The translations under genes and the position numbers were made by a program. From SOJZ01 sp964556565 (GTDB taxonomy: Archaea > Thermoproteota > Bathyarchaeia > Bathyarchaeales > Bathyarchaeaceae), in assembly GCA_964556565.1 (NCBI GenBank), contig CAZKWF010000030.1, positions 1 through 21,766 of the forward strand: DNA of 21,766 bases, in the 5' to 3' direction. Positions 4,577-12,537 of this stretch are shown here, piece after piece. Every line of letters starts with the position of its first letter. The first letter of the stretch is position 1. The notes below the pieces were generated by a model. It worked only from the letters and a program-made list of their open reading frames with translations, was not told the DNA's origin and ran no database searches.

Positions 4577-7302
4577 ACAAGAATAAACCGGCATTTTCAA
4601 AAAACGAGACTGACAGACGCTCTCGTAAATTAACTGCCCCAACTATCATGAAAGAAATAAGGGAGGGCGAAGCCTTCCAGTGGCTGTTTGATAATGCAGG
4701 CGACGCGATTTACATTCTTGACAATCAAGGAAAATTCGTCATGGTAAACCAAAAAGTCGAAGAAATCACTGAACTCAGACGAGGAGATCACATTGGAAAA
4801 TCTTTCCGAAAACTCATCCCTACCAAAAATCTGCCTGAAGCAATAAAAGCGCACAAAAACGTGTTGCAAGGAAAATTAACCATGCTTAAGACGCAAATAA
4901 AGAAAGCTAGTGGAAACGTTGTTCCTGTTGAAGTAACATTAGCTCCACTAGAAAAAGACAACAAGATAATAGGCACCCTCGGAATCGTCCGGGAAATTAC
5001 CGAACGCAAGAAGGTGGAAGAAGAGCTACGACAGTCAGAGAAGCGGTTCCACGATGTGGTTGGGAACACAGGCGAGTGGATATGGGAAGTGAACGCTGAA
5101 GGGCGCTACACATACTCCAGCCCAGTAGTCGAGCGGGTATTAGGCTATACTAATGGAGAAATACTTGGAAAGTTCTTCTACGACTTTTTCCATTCGGACG
5201 AACGTGAACAATTAAAATCTGCTGCGTTCGAGGTTTTCAAGAGAAAAGAGCCATTCGTCAACTTCGTCAACCGAAATATACACAAGGATGGCCACATTGT
5301 CGTTCTGGAGACAAGTGGCGTCCCGATAATCGGCCCCGGCGGAAAGCTTCTTGGATACCGAGGTGCCGACCGCGACGTCACCGAACGGAAATGGATGGAA
5401 AAGGACAGAAAACGTTTCGAGGAAAAACTTTCAGCGTTAAACACCTACAGTAGGGAGCTCAACATGGCGGAGAACATGGAAGAAATTTATGAATTGATGT
5501 TAAGCGCCATGAAAAAAACACTGGGATTCGAATATGCCTCCTTCCTGATTGCCGATGGGAATGTGCTTCGCATCATGGATCAAGGGGGATACCCCGCATC
5601 CTTATCCGTGGAGTTGCCGCTAGACGGCTCGAAAGGAGGCGTGGTCGTCAAGGCGGCGAACAAAGGCAAACCTGTCTATGTTCCAGACGTGAGGAAGGAA
5701 GAAGCCTTCGTGGAGGCTTTACCCAGCATCCGATCCGAGCTGGCCGTACCCATGAAAATTGGCAGCAAGGTTCTAGGGGTTTTGAACGTGGAAAGAAAAA
5801 AACTGGATGCCTTCAACAAGAGGGATCAAAGGCTACTAGAAATATTGGCTTCACATGCCGCTACGGCCATAAGCAACCTCCGATACGCCAACAACTTGGA
5901 GGAACTGATTCGAGAGGTTGAAAAACGCTCTACCAAATTGGCCGCTCTGATGAAAAGCTCCACCGAGATGATGCGAACCAAGGACTTGCGTAGACGACTC
6001 AAACTAATTGCAGAAACAATCAAGGGACTCGGCTGGAGAAGAGTCGTCATTTCAGACAGGGACCAGAATTTAGAGATGGTCGACATGGTTACGGCAGGCT
6101 TGGCGCCAGAAGAGGTCAAGATTCTTTGGACAAAGAAAGCACCAGGACATGTTTGGCGTGAACGTTTCGGCCCGAAGTTTCAGCGCTTCAGAATTGGCGA
6201 GTTCTACTACCTACCTTGGGAAGACTCATGGGTTCGTGAACACATTCATGGAATTTCAAGCAAAACTCCACCCGAAAAAATGATTGAATTCATCGCTGGG
6301 GTTCCAAGCAAGATTCCGCTAGAAGAAATGATTGACTGGCACCCCCAAGACATGCTTTACGCACCTCTTCGCCTGCCAGGTGAGAGGCGCATTGTGGGTA
6401 TCATAAGCGTCGATGACCCTTTGGATGGTCGACGACCTACCAAGGATTCTCTCGCTTCACTAGAACTCTTTGTGCATCAGGCGGCGGTTGCCATTGAGAA
6501 CGCTAGGCTTATCAGAGATTTGGAGACGGCGAGGAATAAACTGAAAGAGTATGCGGATCAACTTGAGTTGAAGGTTGAGGAAAGAACTAGAGAGCTTATG
6601 AAAGCTGAGAAGCTAGCCACTATCGGCGAGCTGGCTGCTAGTGTGGGACATGACCTGCGAAACCCCTTGACAGGTATGAGCGGCGCAGTGTATTACTTAA
6701 AAATGAAAATGGCATCCCAGATGGACGAAAAATCAAGAGAGATGTTGGACCTTATTGAAAGTGACATAAAATACTCAAACAAAATTGTGAACGATCTTTT
6801 AGATTTCTCTGGAAATATACGCTTACACCAGACTAGGATCGGCGTCAAGTCACTGGTTAGGAAGATTCTGTCTAAAATCGAGGTTCCTAAGAAAGTGAAG
6901 ATCTTAGACTTAACCGTGAATACTCCCAAGGTGCTCGTTGACATCAGTCAAATGATGAGGGCGTTCGGAAATCTAATCACAAACGCAATTGAAGCCATGC
7001 CAGAAGGCGGAAAACTTGAGATCAAATCTGAGAAGACAAAAAATTGTCTCAAAATCACCTTCAGAGACACAGGTGTGGGAATCACCAGAAAGAACCTGAA
7101 AAAACTGTTCACTCCACTTTTCACAACAAAGGCGAAGGGCATAGGTATGGGATTAGCCATCTGCAAACGCATAATAAGCGCCCACGGAGGCTCAATCGAC
7201 ATCAAAAGCAAGGAAGAAACAGGCACCCTAGTCACAGTCACCATCCCGCTTAAGGAGGAAAAGAACAAACAAAAAGAATGGGAGGTGGAAGCGTATGAGT
7301 GA
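4573..7302 (+). CDS. Soluble hybrid-sensor histidine kinase (PAS-PAS-GAF-GAF-HisKA-HATPase)
   Basis: 909-aa cytosolic sensor kinase; no transmembrane segment. Domains in order: PAS (about 32-148, ending REITERK), PAS (about 155-275, ending RDVTERK), GAF (about 290-440), GAF (about 455-655), coiled coil, HisKA (about 680-745, phosphoacceptor His693 in VGHDLRNPL), HATPase (N box NLITNAIEAM, G1 DTGVGI, G2 GIGMGLAIC). It should autophosphorylate and pass phosphate to the adjacent receiver. The ligand of PAS/GAF is unknown. TTG start at 4573 has AAGGGGGAACG upstream and overlaps the previous stop; an ATG at 4648 is less likely. A 16-residue tandem repeat lies in the second GAF (residues 560-591). 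The last codons overlap the response regulator start. Confidence 0.92.
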   Translation: MNKNKPAFSKNETDRRSRKLTAPTIMKEIREGEAFQWLFDNAGDAIYILDNQGKFVMVNQKVEEITELRRGDHIGKSFRKLIPTKNLPEAIKAHKNVLQGKLTMLKTQIKKASGNVVPVEVTLAPLEKDNKIIGTLGIVREITERKKVEEELRQSEKRFHDVVGNTGEWIWEVNAEGRYTYSSPVVERVLGYTNGEILGKFFYDFFHSDEREQLKSAAFEVFKRKEPFVNFVNRNIHKDGHIVVLETSGVPIIGPGGKLLGYRGADRDVTERKWMEKDRKRFEEKLSALNTYSRELNMAENMEEIYELMLSAMKKTLGFEYASFLIADGNVLRIMDQGGYPASLSVELPLDGSKGGVVVKAANKGKPVYVPDVRKEEAFVEALPSIRSELAVPMKIGSKVLGVLNVERKKLDAFNKRDQRLLEILASHAATAISNLRYANNLEELIREVEKRSTKLAALMKSSTEMMRTKDLRRRLKLIAETIKGLGWRRVVISDRDQNLEMVDMVTAGLAPEEVKILWTKKAPGHVWRERFGPKFQRFRIGEFYYLPWEDSWVREHIHGISSKTPPEKMIEFIAGVPSKIPLEEMIDWHPQDMLYAPLRLPGERRIVGIISVDDPLDGRRPTKDSLASLELFVHQAAVAIENARLIRDLETARNKLKEYADQLELKVEERTRELMKAEKLATIGELAASVGHDLRNPLTGMSGAVYYLKMKMASQMDEKSREMLDLIESDIKYSNKIVNDLLDFSGNIRLHQTRIGVKSLVRKILSKIEVPKKVKILDLTVNTPKVLVDISQMMRAFGNLITNAIEAMPEGGKLEIKSEKTKNCLKITFRDTGVGITRKNLKKLFTPLFTTKAKGIGMGLAICKRIISAHGGSIDIKSKEETGTLVTVTIPLKEEKNKQKEWEVEAYE

Positions 7303-7747
7303 AAAAGCAAATATACTCGTTGTCGACGACGACCCCAGCATACGAAAGACCCTCACAGCCATACTAGAGGAGAAAGGATACGACGTCGAAACCGTAGAGA
7401 CTGGAAAAGAGGCTATAAGAAAGTCGAAGACCAGCTTCTACAACCTGGCCCTGATAGACATTCGACTGCCTGACATGGAAGGCGTAAAACTTCTGACTAG
7501 AATGACGAAAACGAAACCCAAAATGGCCAAAATCATGATCACCGGATACCCATCTCTACAAAACGCCGTCGAAGCCCTGAACAAGGGAGCAGACGCCTAT
7601 ATCATTAAACCCTTCGACATAGACAAGATGCTGACCACAGTCGAAGATCACCTTGACAGACAACACAAAGCCCAGAAAATGAACCAAGAACAAATCACGG
7701 AATACATTGAAACACGAGTACGCCAACTCGAACGAGAAAAACGATAA
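7295..7747 (+). CDS. Receiver-only response regulator
   Basis: 150-aa CheY-like receiver: acidic pocket D11/D12, phosphoacceptor D55 (LALIDIRLPDMEG), switch T83 (ITGYPS), K105 (IIKPF). After the receiver only a charged helical tail of about 30 residues remains, probably a coiled coil; there is no DNA-binding or enzyme output. ATG 7295 lies inside the kinase's last codons (8-nt overlap), so it is translated with its cognate kinase. It probably signals by protein-protein contact, perhaps with the NitrOD5-like protein of the same operon, which is inference. Confidence 0.92.
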   Translation: MSEKANILVVDDDPSIRKTLTAILEEKGYDVETVETGKEAIRKSKTSFYNLALIDIRLPDMEGVKLLTRMTKTKPKMAKIMITGYPSLQNAVEALNKGADAYIIKPFDIDKMLTTVEDHLDRQHKAQKMNQEQITEYIETRVRQLEREKR

Positions 7748-7749
7748 CA

Positions 7750-7768
7750 ACATTTCCATGATAAATGT
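7750..7768 (+). terminator. Possible terminator hairpin after the signalling operon
   Basis: ACATTT/AAATGT stem with a 7-nt loop just after the response regulator stop; a T-run (TTTTT) follows about 15 bases later. Weak stem, so tentative. Confidence 0.25.
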
Positions 7769-7812
7769 CATTGCGTCTTCGATTTTTGAAACGAGCTGGA
7801 AAATGCTTAAGG

Positions 7813-7820
7813 TTAAAATA
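7813..7820 (+). promoter_or_regulatory. TATA-like box for the acyl-CoA synthetase subunit
   Basis: TTAAAATA in the 120-bp gap before the next gene; start about 25 nt downstream would leave a leader of roughly 25-35 nt. Suggests transcription separate from the kinase operon. Confidence 0.35.
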
Positions 7821-7868
7821 CACGAGAAGTTAGAAAGATAGAAGCAGTGTAGATTTCTGCAACGAAGG

Positions 7869-8585
7869 GTGTTGAATTCATTGAGAAAAGTTCCTCAGAT
7901 ATTTAAGAAGGCCCATGAAGAGAGGAGAAATTATCTACTTGAACCAGAAGCCAAAACGGTATGCAGAGAGTATGGAATACCCGTAACGAAGTTCAAAGTG
8001 GCAAAAAACGTTGATGAGGCTGTGAAGTTTGCTGAAGAAATAGGTTATCCAGTGGTTCTCAAGATTGTCTCTCCCGATGTTATTCACAAGTTTGATGTAG
8101 GCGGCGTTATCCTTGATTTGAGCAGTGCCCAAGAGGTTAAAGACGCTTACAAGAAAATCTTGGAAAACATAAAGAAACACAAGATAGACACCAAGATAAT
8201 AGGCATTCTCGTTCAAGAGATGGCCCCTCAATCAACTGAGGTCATCGTTGGAGCAACAAAGGATCCCCAGTTTGGCCCAGCTCTGATGTTCGGACTCGGC
8301 GGAATCTTTGTTGAGGTTCTCAAAGACGTAACATTTAGAATAGCACCCATCACTAGACAAGACGCCCAAGAGATGATCACTGAAGTAAAAGCATATCCAA
8401 TTCTCAAAGGCTATCGTGGACAACCCTCTGTAGACATCGATGCCATCGTAGACATTTTGCTAAATATCTCAAAACTGATGATGGATCATCTGGAAATCAA
8501 AGAACTCGATCTGAACCCCGTTATGATCTACGAAAAAGGTGCGAAAACGGTTGATGCAAGAATCATACTGGAAAAAGAGTTCTAA
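7869..8585 (+). CDS. ADP-forming acetyl/acyl-CoA synthetase, beta (ATP-grasp) subunit
   Basis: 238-aa ATP_grasp_5 protein matching the beta subunit of NDP-forming acetate-CoA ligase, which conserves acyl-CoA thioester energy as ATP in many archaea. Diagnostic are VVLKIVSPDVIHKFDVGGV, whose His73 matches the beta-subunit phosphohistidine site, VQEMAPQSTEVIVG, the FGLGGIFVEVLKDV loop and the DLNPVMI end. The alpha (CoA-binding) subunit is not in this window. Start is uncertain: GTG 7869, TTG 7872 or TTG 7881 (GGGTG at 7867-7871 suits TTG 7881). Acyl substrate cannot be inferred. Confidence 0.9.
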   Translation: MLNSLRKVPQIFKKAHEERRNYLLEPEAKTVCREYGIPVTKFKVAKNVDEAVKFAEEIGYPVVLKIVSPDVIHKFDVGGVILDLSSAQEVKDAYKKILENIKKHKIDTKIIGILVQEMAPQSTEVIVGATKDPQFGPALMFGLGGIFVEVLKDVTFRIAPITRQDAQEMITEVKAYPILKGYRGQPSVDIDAIVDILLNISKLMMDHLEIKELDLNPVMIYEKGAKTVDARIILEKEF

Positions 8586-8605
8586 CCATCCCAAGTACGA
8601 AGCTC

Positions 8606-8617
8606 TGCATGCATGCA
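8606..8617. repeat. Perfect 12-bp palindrome over a start codon
   Basis: TGCATGCATGCA is a perfect palindrome containing the ATG (8609) of the coiled-coil gene, and overlaps a second palindrome GCACGTGC (8615-8622). The core TGCATGCAT also occurs at 2-10 and 12486-12494. Confidence 0.6.
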
Positions 8618-9613
8618 CGTGCAAAACCACATGGTAACCCGTCGACGAATCAAAGAGAACTGGGAACTCCCGCTCTTTTCATCAACAAAAGACAACAACT
8701 TAATTCGAAAATCCTTGAACACGCCAAACTCAGCATAGGAAGAAAAAACTTGCCTGAATCCCTCAAACAGAAAATCGCGGAACTAAACCAAGAACTCGAC
8801 CGGCTTAAGAAAGAACTCGATAGACTAAACTCTGAATCAAAAGTATGGGCCGAAAAAAGAAACGCTATACATAGACAGATCAAAAAGCTGCGGCAAGAAG
8901 CCGCTGACCTTAAACAGAGACGTGACGCATTGAACGAGCAGGTTCAAAAACTTAAAAGCCAACGTGAAAAAACAAGAGTGAAACGTAAACAAAAGCATGT
9001 TCGAATTATGAGACAAAGGGAAAAAATAAGAGAACTCGTAAGAAAGAAACCTTCTCAAAGCATGGAAAACATACAGAAAGAAATCGAAAAACTTGAGTGG
9101 AAGATTCAGACTAGCTCTCTCTCACTAGAAGAAGAAAAGTTGTTGTTTGATCAAGTGCGAGTGCTTGAGAACAAATTGTCAGTTTACAAAAAAATGCAGA
9201 AACTACGAGAAAAACTCACCGAGCTGCAAACTGAAGAGAAAACGCTTGAAACTAAAGCCAATATTTGCCATGAAAAGCTCTCGAAACTCGCTAAGCAAAG
9301 TCAAAAGCTTCATGAAGAAATGCTTGGTGCACTGAATAGAACCCGCACCCTTCAAACTGATGCAGACGATATGCATCAAAAATTTTTGGAGACCAAACAG
9401 AAAGCACAAAGTCCTCATCAAAAATACATAGAGTTCTTATGTCAAATCAAATCTCTCAAACAAGAACTACATCAGATAGAAGAGAAGAGGAAAGCTAAAC
9501 GTCAACTTGAACTGCATGAAGAGTTGGAAGAAAGAGCGTTGGGAAAGTTAAAACGTGGTGAGAAGTTAACGTGGCAGGAATTCAAGGTTCTCGCTGAAAA
9601 GGGGATTGTATAA
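8609..9613 (+). CDS. Archaeal coiled-coil protein (COG1340-like)
   Basis: 334 aa, almost entirely charged heptad-type helix from about residue 48 to 305 (repeated KLxxELDRLxxE patterns), no membrane segment. The C-terminal tail RALGKLKRGEKLTWQEFKVLAEKG is typical of the uncharacterised archaeal COG1340 coiled-coil family, which superficially resembles SMC arms but lacks ATPase heads. The N-terminal 45 residues are low-similarity and the start is uncertain; no Shine-Dalgarno is visible and the ATG sits in a palindrome. It follows the acyl-CoA synthetase subunit by 23 bp on the same strand, so it may be co-transcribed, with no obvious functional link. Function unknown. Confidence 0.85.
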   Translation: MHARAKPHGNPSTNQRELGTPALFINKRQQLNSKILEHAKLSIGRKNLPESLKQKIAELNQELDRLKKELDRLNSESKVWAEKRNAIHRQIKKLRQEAADLKQRRDALNEQVQKLKSQREKTRVKRKQKHVRIMRQREKIRELVRKKPSQSMENIQKEIEKLEWKIQTSSLSLEEEKLLFDQVRVLENKLSVYKKMQKLREKLTELQTEEKTLETKANICHEKLSKLAKQSQKLHEEMLGALNRTRTLQTDADDMHQKFLETKQKAQSPHQKYIEFLCQIKSLKQELHQIEEKRKAKRQLELHEELEERALGKLKRGEKLTWQEFKVLAEKGIV

Positions 9614-9712
9614 TTGTTGATTCTATATGTGCCTAGTTTACGGAACTTTAAAGAAGGATAGAAGATAAAAAGTTAAATGATAAAGATTTAGCAAACGAAT
9701 GAGCGGACGGCG

Positions 9713-10906
9713 ATGCCAAAGCCCACAAAAAAAGAGTCGGAACGAATTCTCGTCCTTTGCGTTGACAGAGATGACGATCTGGGCGTGAAAGGAGGGATAA
9801 AGACACCAGTTCTAGGAAGAAAAGAGAACATAGATGCAGCTGTCAGCCTCGCTCTGCGGGATCCTGAGGAGCCAGATGCCAACGCCATGTTTGAAGCCGT
9901 TCGAATCTACGATAATTTAAACAAAGGGAGCAAAACATCTGAGAGCCATCAAATTGCAACTATAGCTGGTTCCGAACTTGGTGGAGTGGGCGCAGATAGA
10001 AAACTCGTATCTGAACTCACCGGAGTGTTACAAAGCTTTGCAGCAAGCGACGTTATCCTCGTTACTGATGGTTTCAGTGATGAGGCAATTTTACCATTAG
10101 TTCAATCTCGGGTGCCGGTGACCTCAGTTCGAAGGATCGTAGTGACACATAGTGAATCAATCGAAGAAACGGCGGCAGTTTTTTCTCGATATTTAAAAAT
10201 GATTTGGGAGAACCCACGTTATTCTCGGATTTTGCTTGGTTTACCAGGAATTCTAATGATAATCTTAGGCATCCTATACATAACAGGTTGGATAAGATAC
10301 ACAGGAATAGCCTTTCTCATTGTTTGCGGCGCATTCCTTCTCATAAAAGGATTCAGAATTGACAAGGCAGTGGTGAAGCTCTACAGATTCGTTCGAGAAT
10401 ATTCTCCACCACCCCTTCCAATACAAATAGCGAATTATTCTACAGTCGCTGGGGTTTTATTGAGCCTTGTCGGTTGCTATCTGGGAGGAGTCAACGCCGC
10501 AAATTCGGTACCACAACCTCCGTCAGAGCTTGGTCAATGGCTCGCGTTGCTTCCAGGACTTATGGGCCGATTTATCTCGGGCTCTGTAGATCTTATTGTA
10601 GTTGGTGTCAGCGTTGTGCTTGTCGGCAGGGCGATTCGCTGGTATTTCGAACGTGACCCTCGGCTGTGGCGTACCATTGTCATTGTGGTTGCGGTTGTAT
10701 GGTCGTGGCCAATATTCTACCAAGCATCACAGATTCTCATTTATCCTGAACAGGCAGAAACTTACACTGTAGGGCTTGTAGCTACTATTATTATTGGCAT
10801 ACCTTTGACCGTGGCTGCTGTTTTAGCCACCTTTTTGCTGCATAGAAAATATGCTCGTTTTTTTAGGGAGAAGAAAGAAGAAATTGAAGAATTTAGCGAA
10901 GGCTGA
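9713..10906 (+). CDS. DUF373 family membrane protein (COG2237)
   Basis: 397 aa. The N-terminal cytosolic half (about 1-165) has the DUF373 start ILVLCVDRDDDLGVKGGIKTP and the LVTDGFSDEAILP segment; the C-terminal half has about six hydrophobic helices (near 173-195, 200-217, 242-262, 290-308, 320-343, 352-375), ending in a basic-acidic tail. The family is broadly archaeal and of unknown function. Its stop (TGA 10904-10906) lies against the next gene's start, so it heads an operon with a nucleoside phosphorylase and a cis-prenyltransferase. A TATA-like AGTTAAAT at 9671-9678 would give a short leader. Confidence 0.92.
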   Translation: MPKPTKKESERILVLCVDRDDDLGVKGGIKTPVLGRKENIDAAVSLALRDPEEPDANAMFEAVRIYDNLNKGSKTSESHQIATIAGSELGGVGADRKLVSELTGVLQSFAASDVILVTDGFSDEAILPLVQSRVPVTSVRRIVVTHSESIEETAAVFSRYLKMIWENPRYSRILLGLPGILMIILGILYITGWIRYTGIAFLIVCGAFLLIKGFRIDKAVVKLYRFVREYSPPPLPIQIANYSTVAGVLLSLVGCYLGGVNAANSVPQPPSELGQWLALLPGLMGRFISGSVDLIVVGVSVVLVGRAIRWYFERDPRLWRTIVIVVAVVWSWPIFYQASQILIYPEQAETYTVGLVATIIIGIPLTVAAVLATFLLHRKYARFFREKKEEIEEFSEG

Positions 10907-10907
10907 T

Positions 10908-11681
10908 GTGGCAATAATCGGCGGAACCGGCCTAGAAGCTTCGTTGAAAAACGCCAAGCAGATTCGGGTTGGAACTCCCTATGGCATCCCACCTCCCATA
11001 TCCATAGGTCAAATTAACGGAAAGCCCACTGCATTTCTACCTCGTCACGGCACCCATCATTCGGTTCCTCCACACAAAGTGAATTATAGAGCCAATGTCT
11101 TTGCTTTACACAAAATTGGTGTCAAACAAGTAGTGGCAACAAACGCGGTTGGAGCCATAAAATCCGATTTTGAACCGGGTGACTTGGTTGTTCCACATGA
11201 TTTGGTTGACTTCACTAAGTTCAGACAGTTCACTTTCTACGACAATGCTCCTGTTACACATGTAGACATGTCTCAGTTGTATTGTCCGACGATTCGTGCG
11301 CTTTTGATTAAAGCGGCTAGGGAACGGAGAGTGCAATCATGGGATCGCGCTGTTCTGGTTTGCACAGAGGGCCCCCGTTACGAAACTCCTGCAGAGATTG
11401 AAATGTTTAGACGGTTGAACTGTGACATCGTGGGTATGACGGGGGTGCCCGAAGCTGTGCTTGCACGTGAACTGGAAATGTGTTACGCACCCATATGCTT
11501 TGTTTCGAACATGGCTGCGGGGATGCAGCAACAGTTAACCGCTGATGAAGTGGCTAAGGTAGCGGAAAAGAAAATCCCAGTTATTCAGCAAATTTTAAGA
11601 AAAACTGTCAAGCACTTACCCTCAGAACGTCACTGTTTGTGTACGCATGCGCTTAGGGCTGCAAGATTCGAGGTTAAATAA
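10908..11681 (+). CDS. MTAP/PNP family phosphorylase, probably S-methyl-5'-thioinosine type
   Basis: Phosphorolysis of a methylthio-purine nucleoside in methionine salvage. Family motifs: IIGGTGLE, LPRHGTHHSVPPHKVNYRAN (phosphate and ribose sites), NAVGAI, CTEGPRYETPAEI, GMTGVPEAVLARELEMCYA. At the purine-binding site it reads FVSNMAAGM, with Asn (N201 from GTG 10908), not the VTDYD-type Asp of adenosine-specific MTAP. Established family knowledge links Asn here with 6-oxopurines, as in PNP and archaeal methylthioinosine phosphorylases. Start is ambiguous: GTG 10908 (GAAGG 5 nt upstream, 1 nt after the DUF373 stop) is preferred; TTG 10884 and ATG 10851 are possible. Its stop overlaps the UppS start by one base. 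Confidence 0.9.
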   Translation: MAIIGGTGLEASLKNAKQIRVGTPYGIPPPISIGQINGKPTAFLPRHGTHHSVPPHKVNYRANVFALHKIGVKQVVATNAVGAIKSDFEPGDLVVPHDLVDFTKFRQFTFYDNAPVTHVDMSQLYCPTIRALLIKAARERRVQSWDRAVLVCTEGPRYETPAEIEMFRRLNCDIVGMTGVPEAVLARELEMCYAPICFVSNMAAGMQQQLTADEVAKVAEKKIPVIQQILRKTVKHLPSERHCLCTHALRAARFEVK

Positions 11682-12463
11682 TGCTGCAGACATTGTTGTC
11701 TCTACTCGGCGTGTATAAGGCTTACGAGAAGTGGCTCTGGCAACAAGTGAAGAATGATGTGAAGCCTGAGCACATCGCTATTATATTAGATGGAAATCGT
11801 CGATGGGCTTCTGAGTCGTCGTTAAATCCTTTATTTGGCCATCAGTACGGCGCCCAAAAGGTTGAAGGGTTATTAGACTGGTGCTTGGATTTGGATGTAA
11901 AATCAATCACTCTTTACGCGTTTTCAACCGAAAATTTTCAACGTTCTTCACAAGAAGTGGGTGAAATCATGCAGCTAGCTGCGGAAAAATTGAGCGAAAT
12001 TCTCACAAACAAACATATTCACGAACAAAAGGTTCGAGTTAAGGTTATAGGTAGAATCGGTCTTTTGCCAAAGAAACTCCAAGAGATAATTAGACGGGTA
12101 GAGAAGACCACGAAAGGCTATGATGAGCATTTTTTGAATATAGCTTTGGCTTATGGCGGAAGAGCTGAGATCGTGGATGCAACAAGAAAGATTGCTCAGA
12201 AAGTGAAGAAGGGAGACATGGATTCCGACGAGATTAATGAAGAGGTTTTTGAGCGGTATCTGTATACGGCTCATATGCCTAAACAAGACCCGGATCTGAT
12301 TATTCGAACTTCTGGGGAGGAACGATTGAGTGGTTTTTTGTTGTGGCAGTGTGCGTATAGTGAACTTTGCTTCTTAGATGTGTATTGGCCTAAGTTTCGG
12401 CGTATTGATCTATTGCGGGCTGTTCGGACGTATCAGAGGCGGAGGAGGCGTTTTGGCCAGTAG
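11681..12463 (+). CDS. uppS: Cis-prenyltransferase (undecaprenyl-diphosphate synthase family)
   Basis: 260 aa; adds isopentenyl units in cis to make the long polyprenyl diphosphate that becomes the dolichol-type glycan carrier. Motifs are complete: HIAIILDGNRRWA with catalytic Asp37, GHQYGAQKV, TLYAFSTENFQR, ALAYGGRAEI, DPDLIIRTSGEERLSGFLLWQ and AYSELCFLDVYWPKF. The ATG shares its A with the upstream TAA stop (TAATG), so translation is coupled to the phosphorylase. It is last in the DUF373 operon; the operon partners are metabolically unrelated as far as known. Confidence 0.95.
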   Translation: MLQTLLSLLGVYKAYEKWLWQQVKNDVKPEHIAIILDGNRRWASESSLNPLFGHQYGAQKVEGLLDWCLDLDVKSITLYAFSTENFQRSSQEVGEIMQLAAEKLSEILTNKHIHEQKVRVKVIGRIGLLPKKLQEIIRRVEKTTKGYDEHFLNIALAYGGRAEIVDATRKIAQKVKKGDMDSDEINEEVFERYLYTAHMPKQDPDLIIRTSGEERLSGFLLWQCAYSELCFLDVYWPKFRRIDLLRAVRTYQRRRRRFGQ

Positions 12464-12469
12464 AATATA

Positions 12470-12481
12470 CGTGTGCACACG
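12470..12481. repeat. Perfect 12-bp palindrome between convergent genes
   Basis: CGTGTGCACACG, six bases after the UppS stop, followed at 12485-12494 by a second perfect palindrome ATGCATGCAT. Both lie in the 59-bp gap between convergent genes. Confidence 0.6.
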
Positions 12482-12517
12482 ATCATGCATGCATTTGCGG
12501 CGTTGGCAAAGAGCTTA

Positions 12518-12537
12518 GGGGATTAACCCCTCTTTTT
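12518..12537 (+). terminator. Hairpin plus T-run downstream of uppS
   Basis: GGGG (12518-12521), loop ATTAA, CCCC (12527-12530), then TCTTTTT on the plus strand: an intrinsic-like terminator for the DUF373-phosphorylase-uppS operon. It overlaps the stop codon (12523-12525) of the convergent GTPase gene. Confidence 0.5.

Noticed and set aside
4298..4642. 114-aa minus-strand frame
   Set aside because: Antisense to the NitrOD5-like gene and kinase start; no recognisable features.
6948..7310. 120-aa minus-strand frame
   Set aside because: Antisense to the kinase ATPase domain, which is clearly the coding strand.
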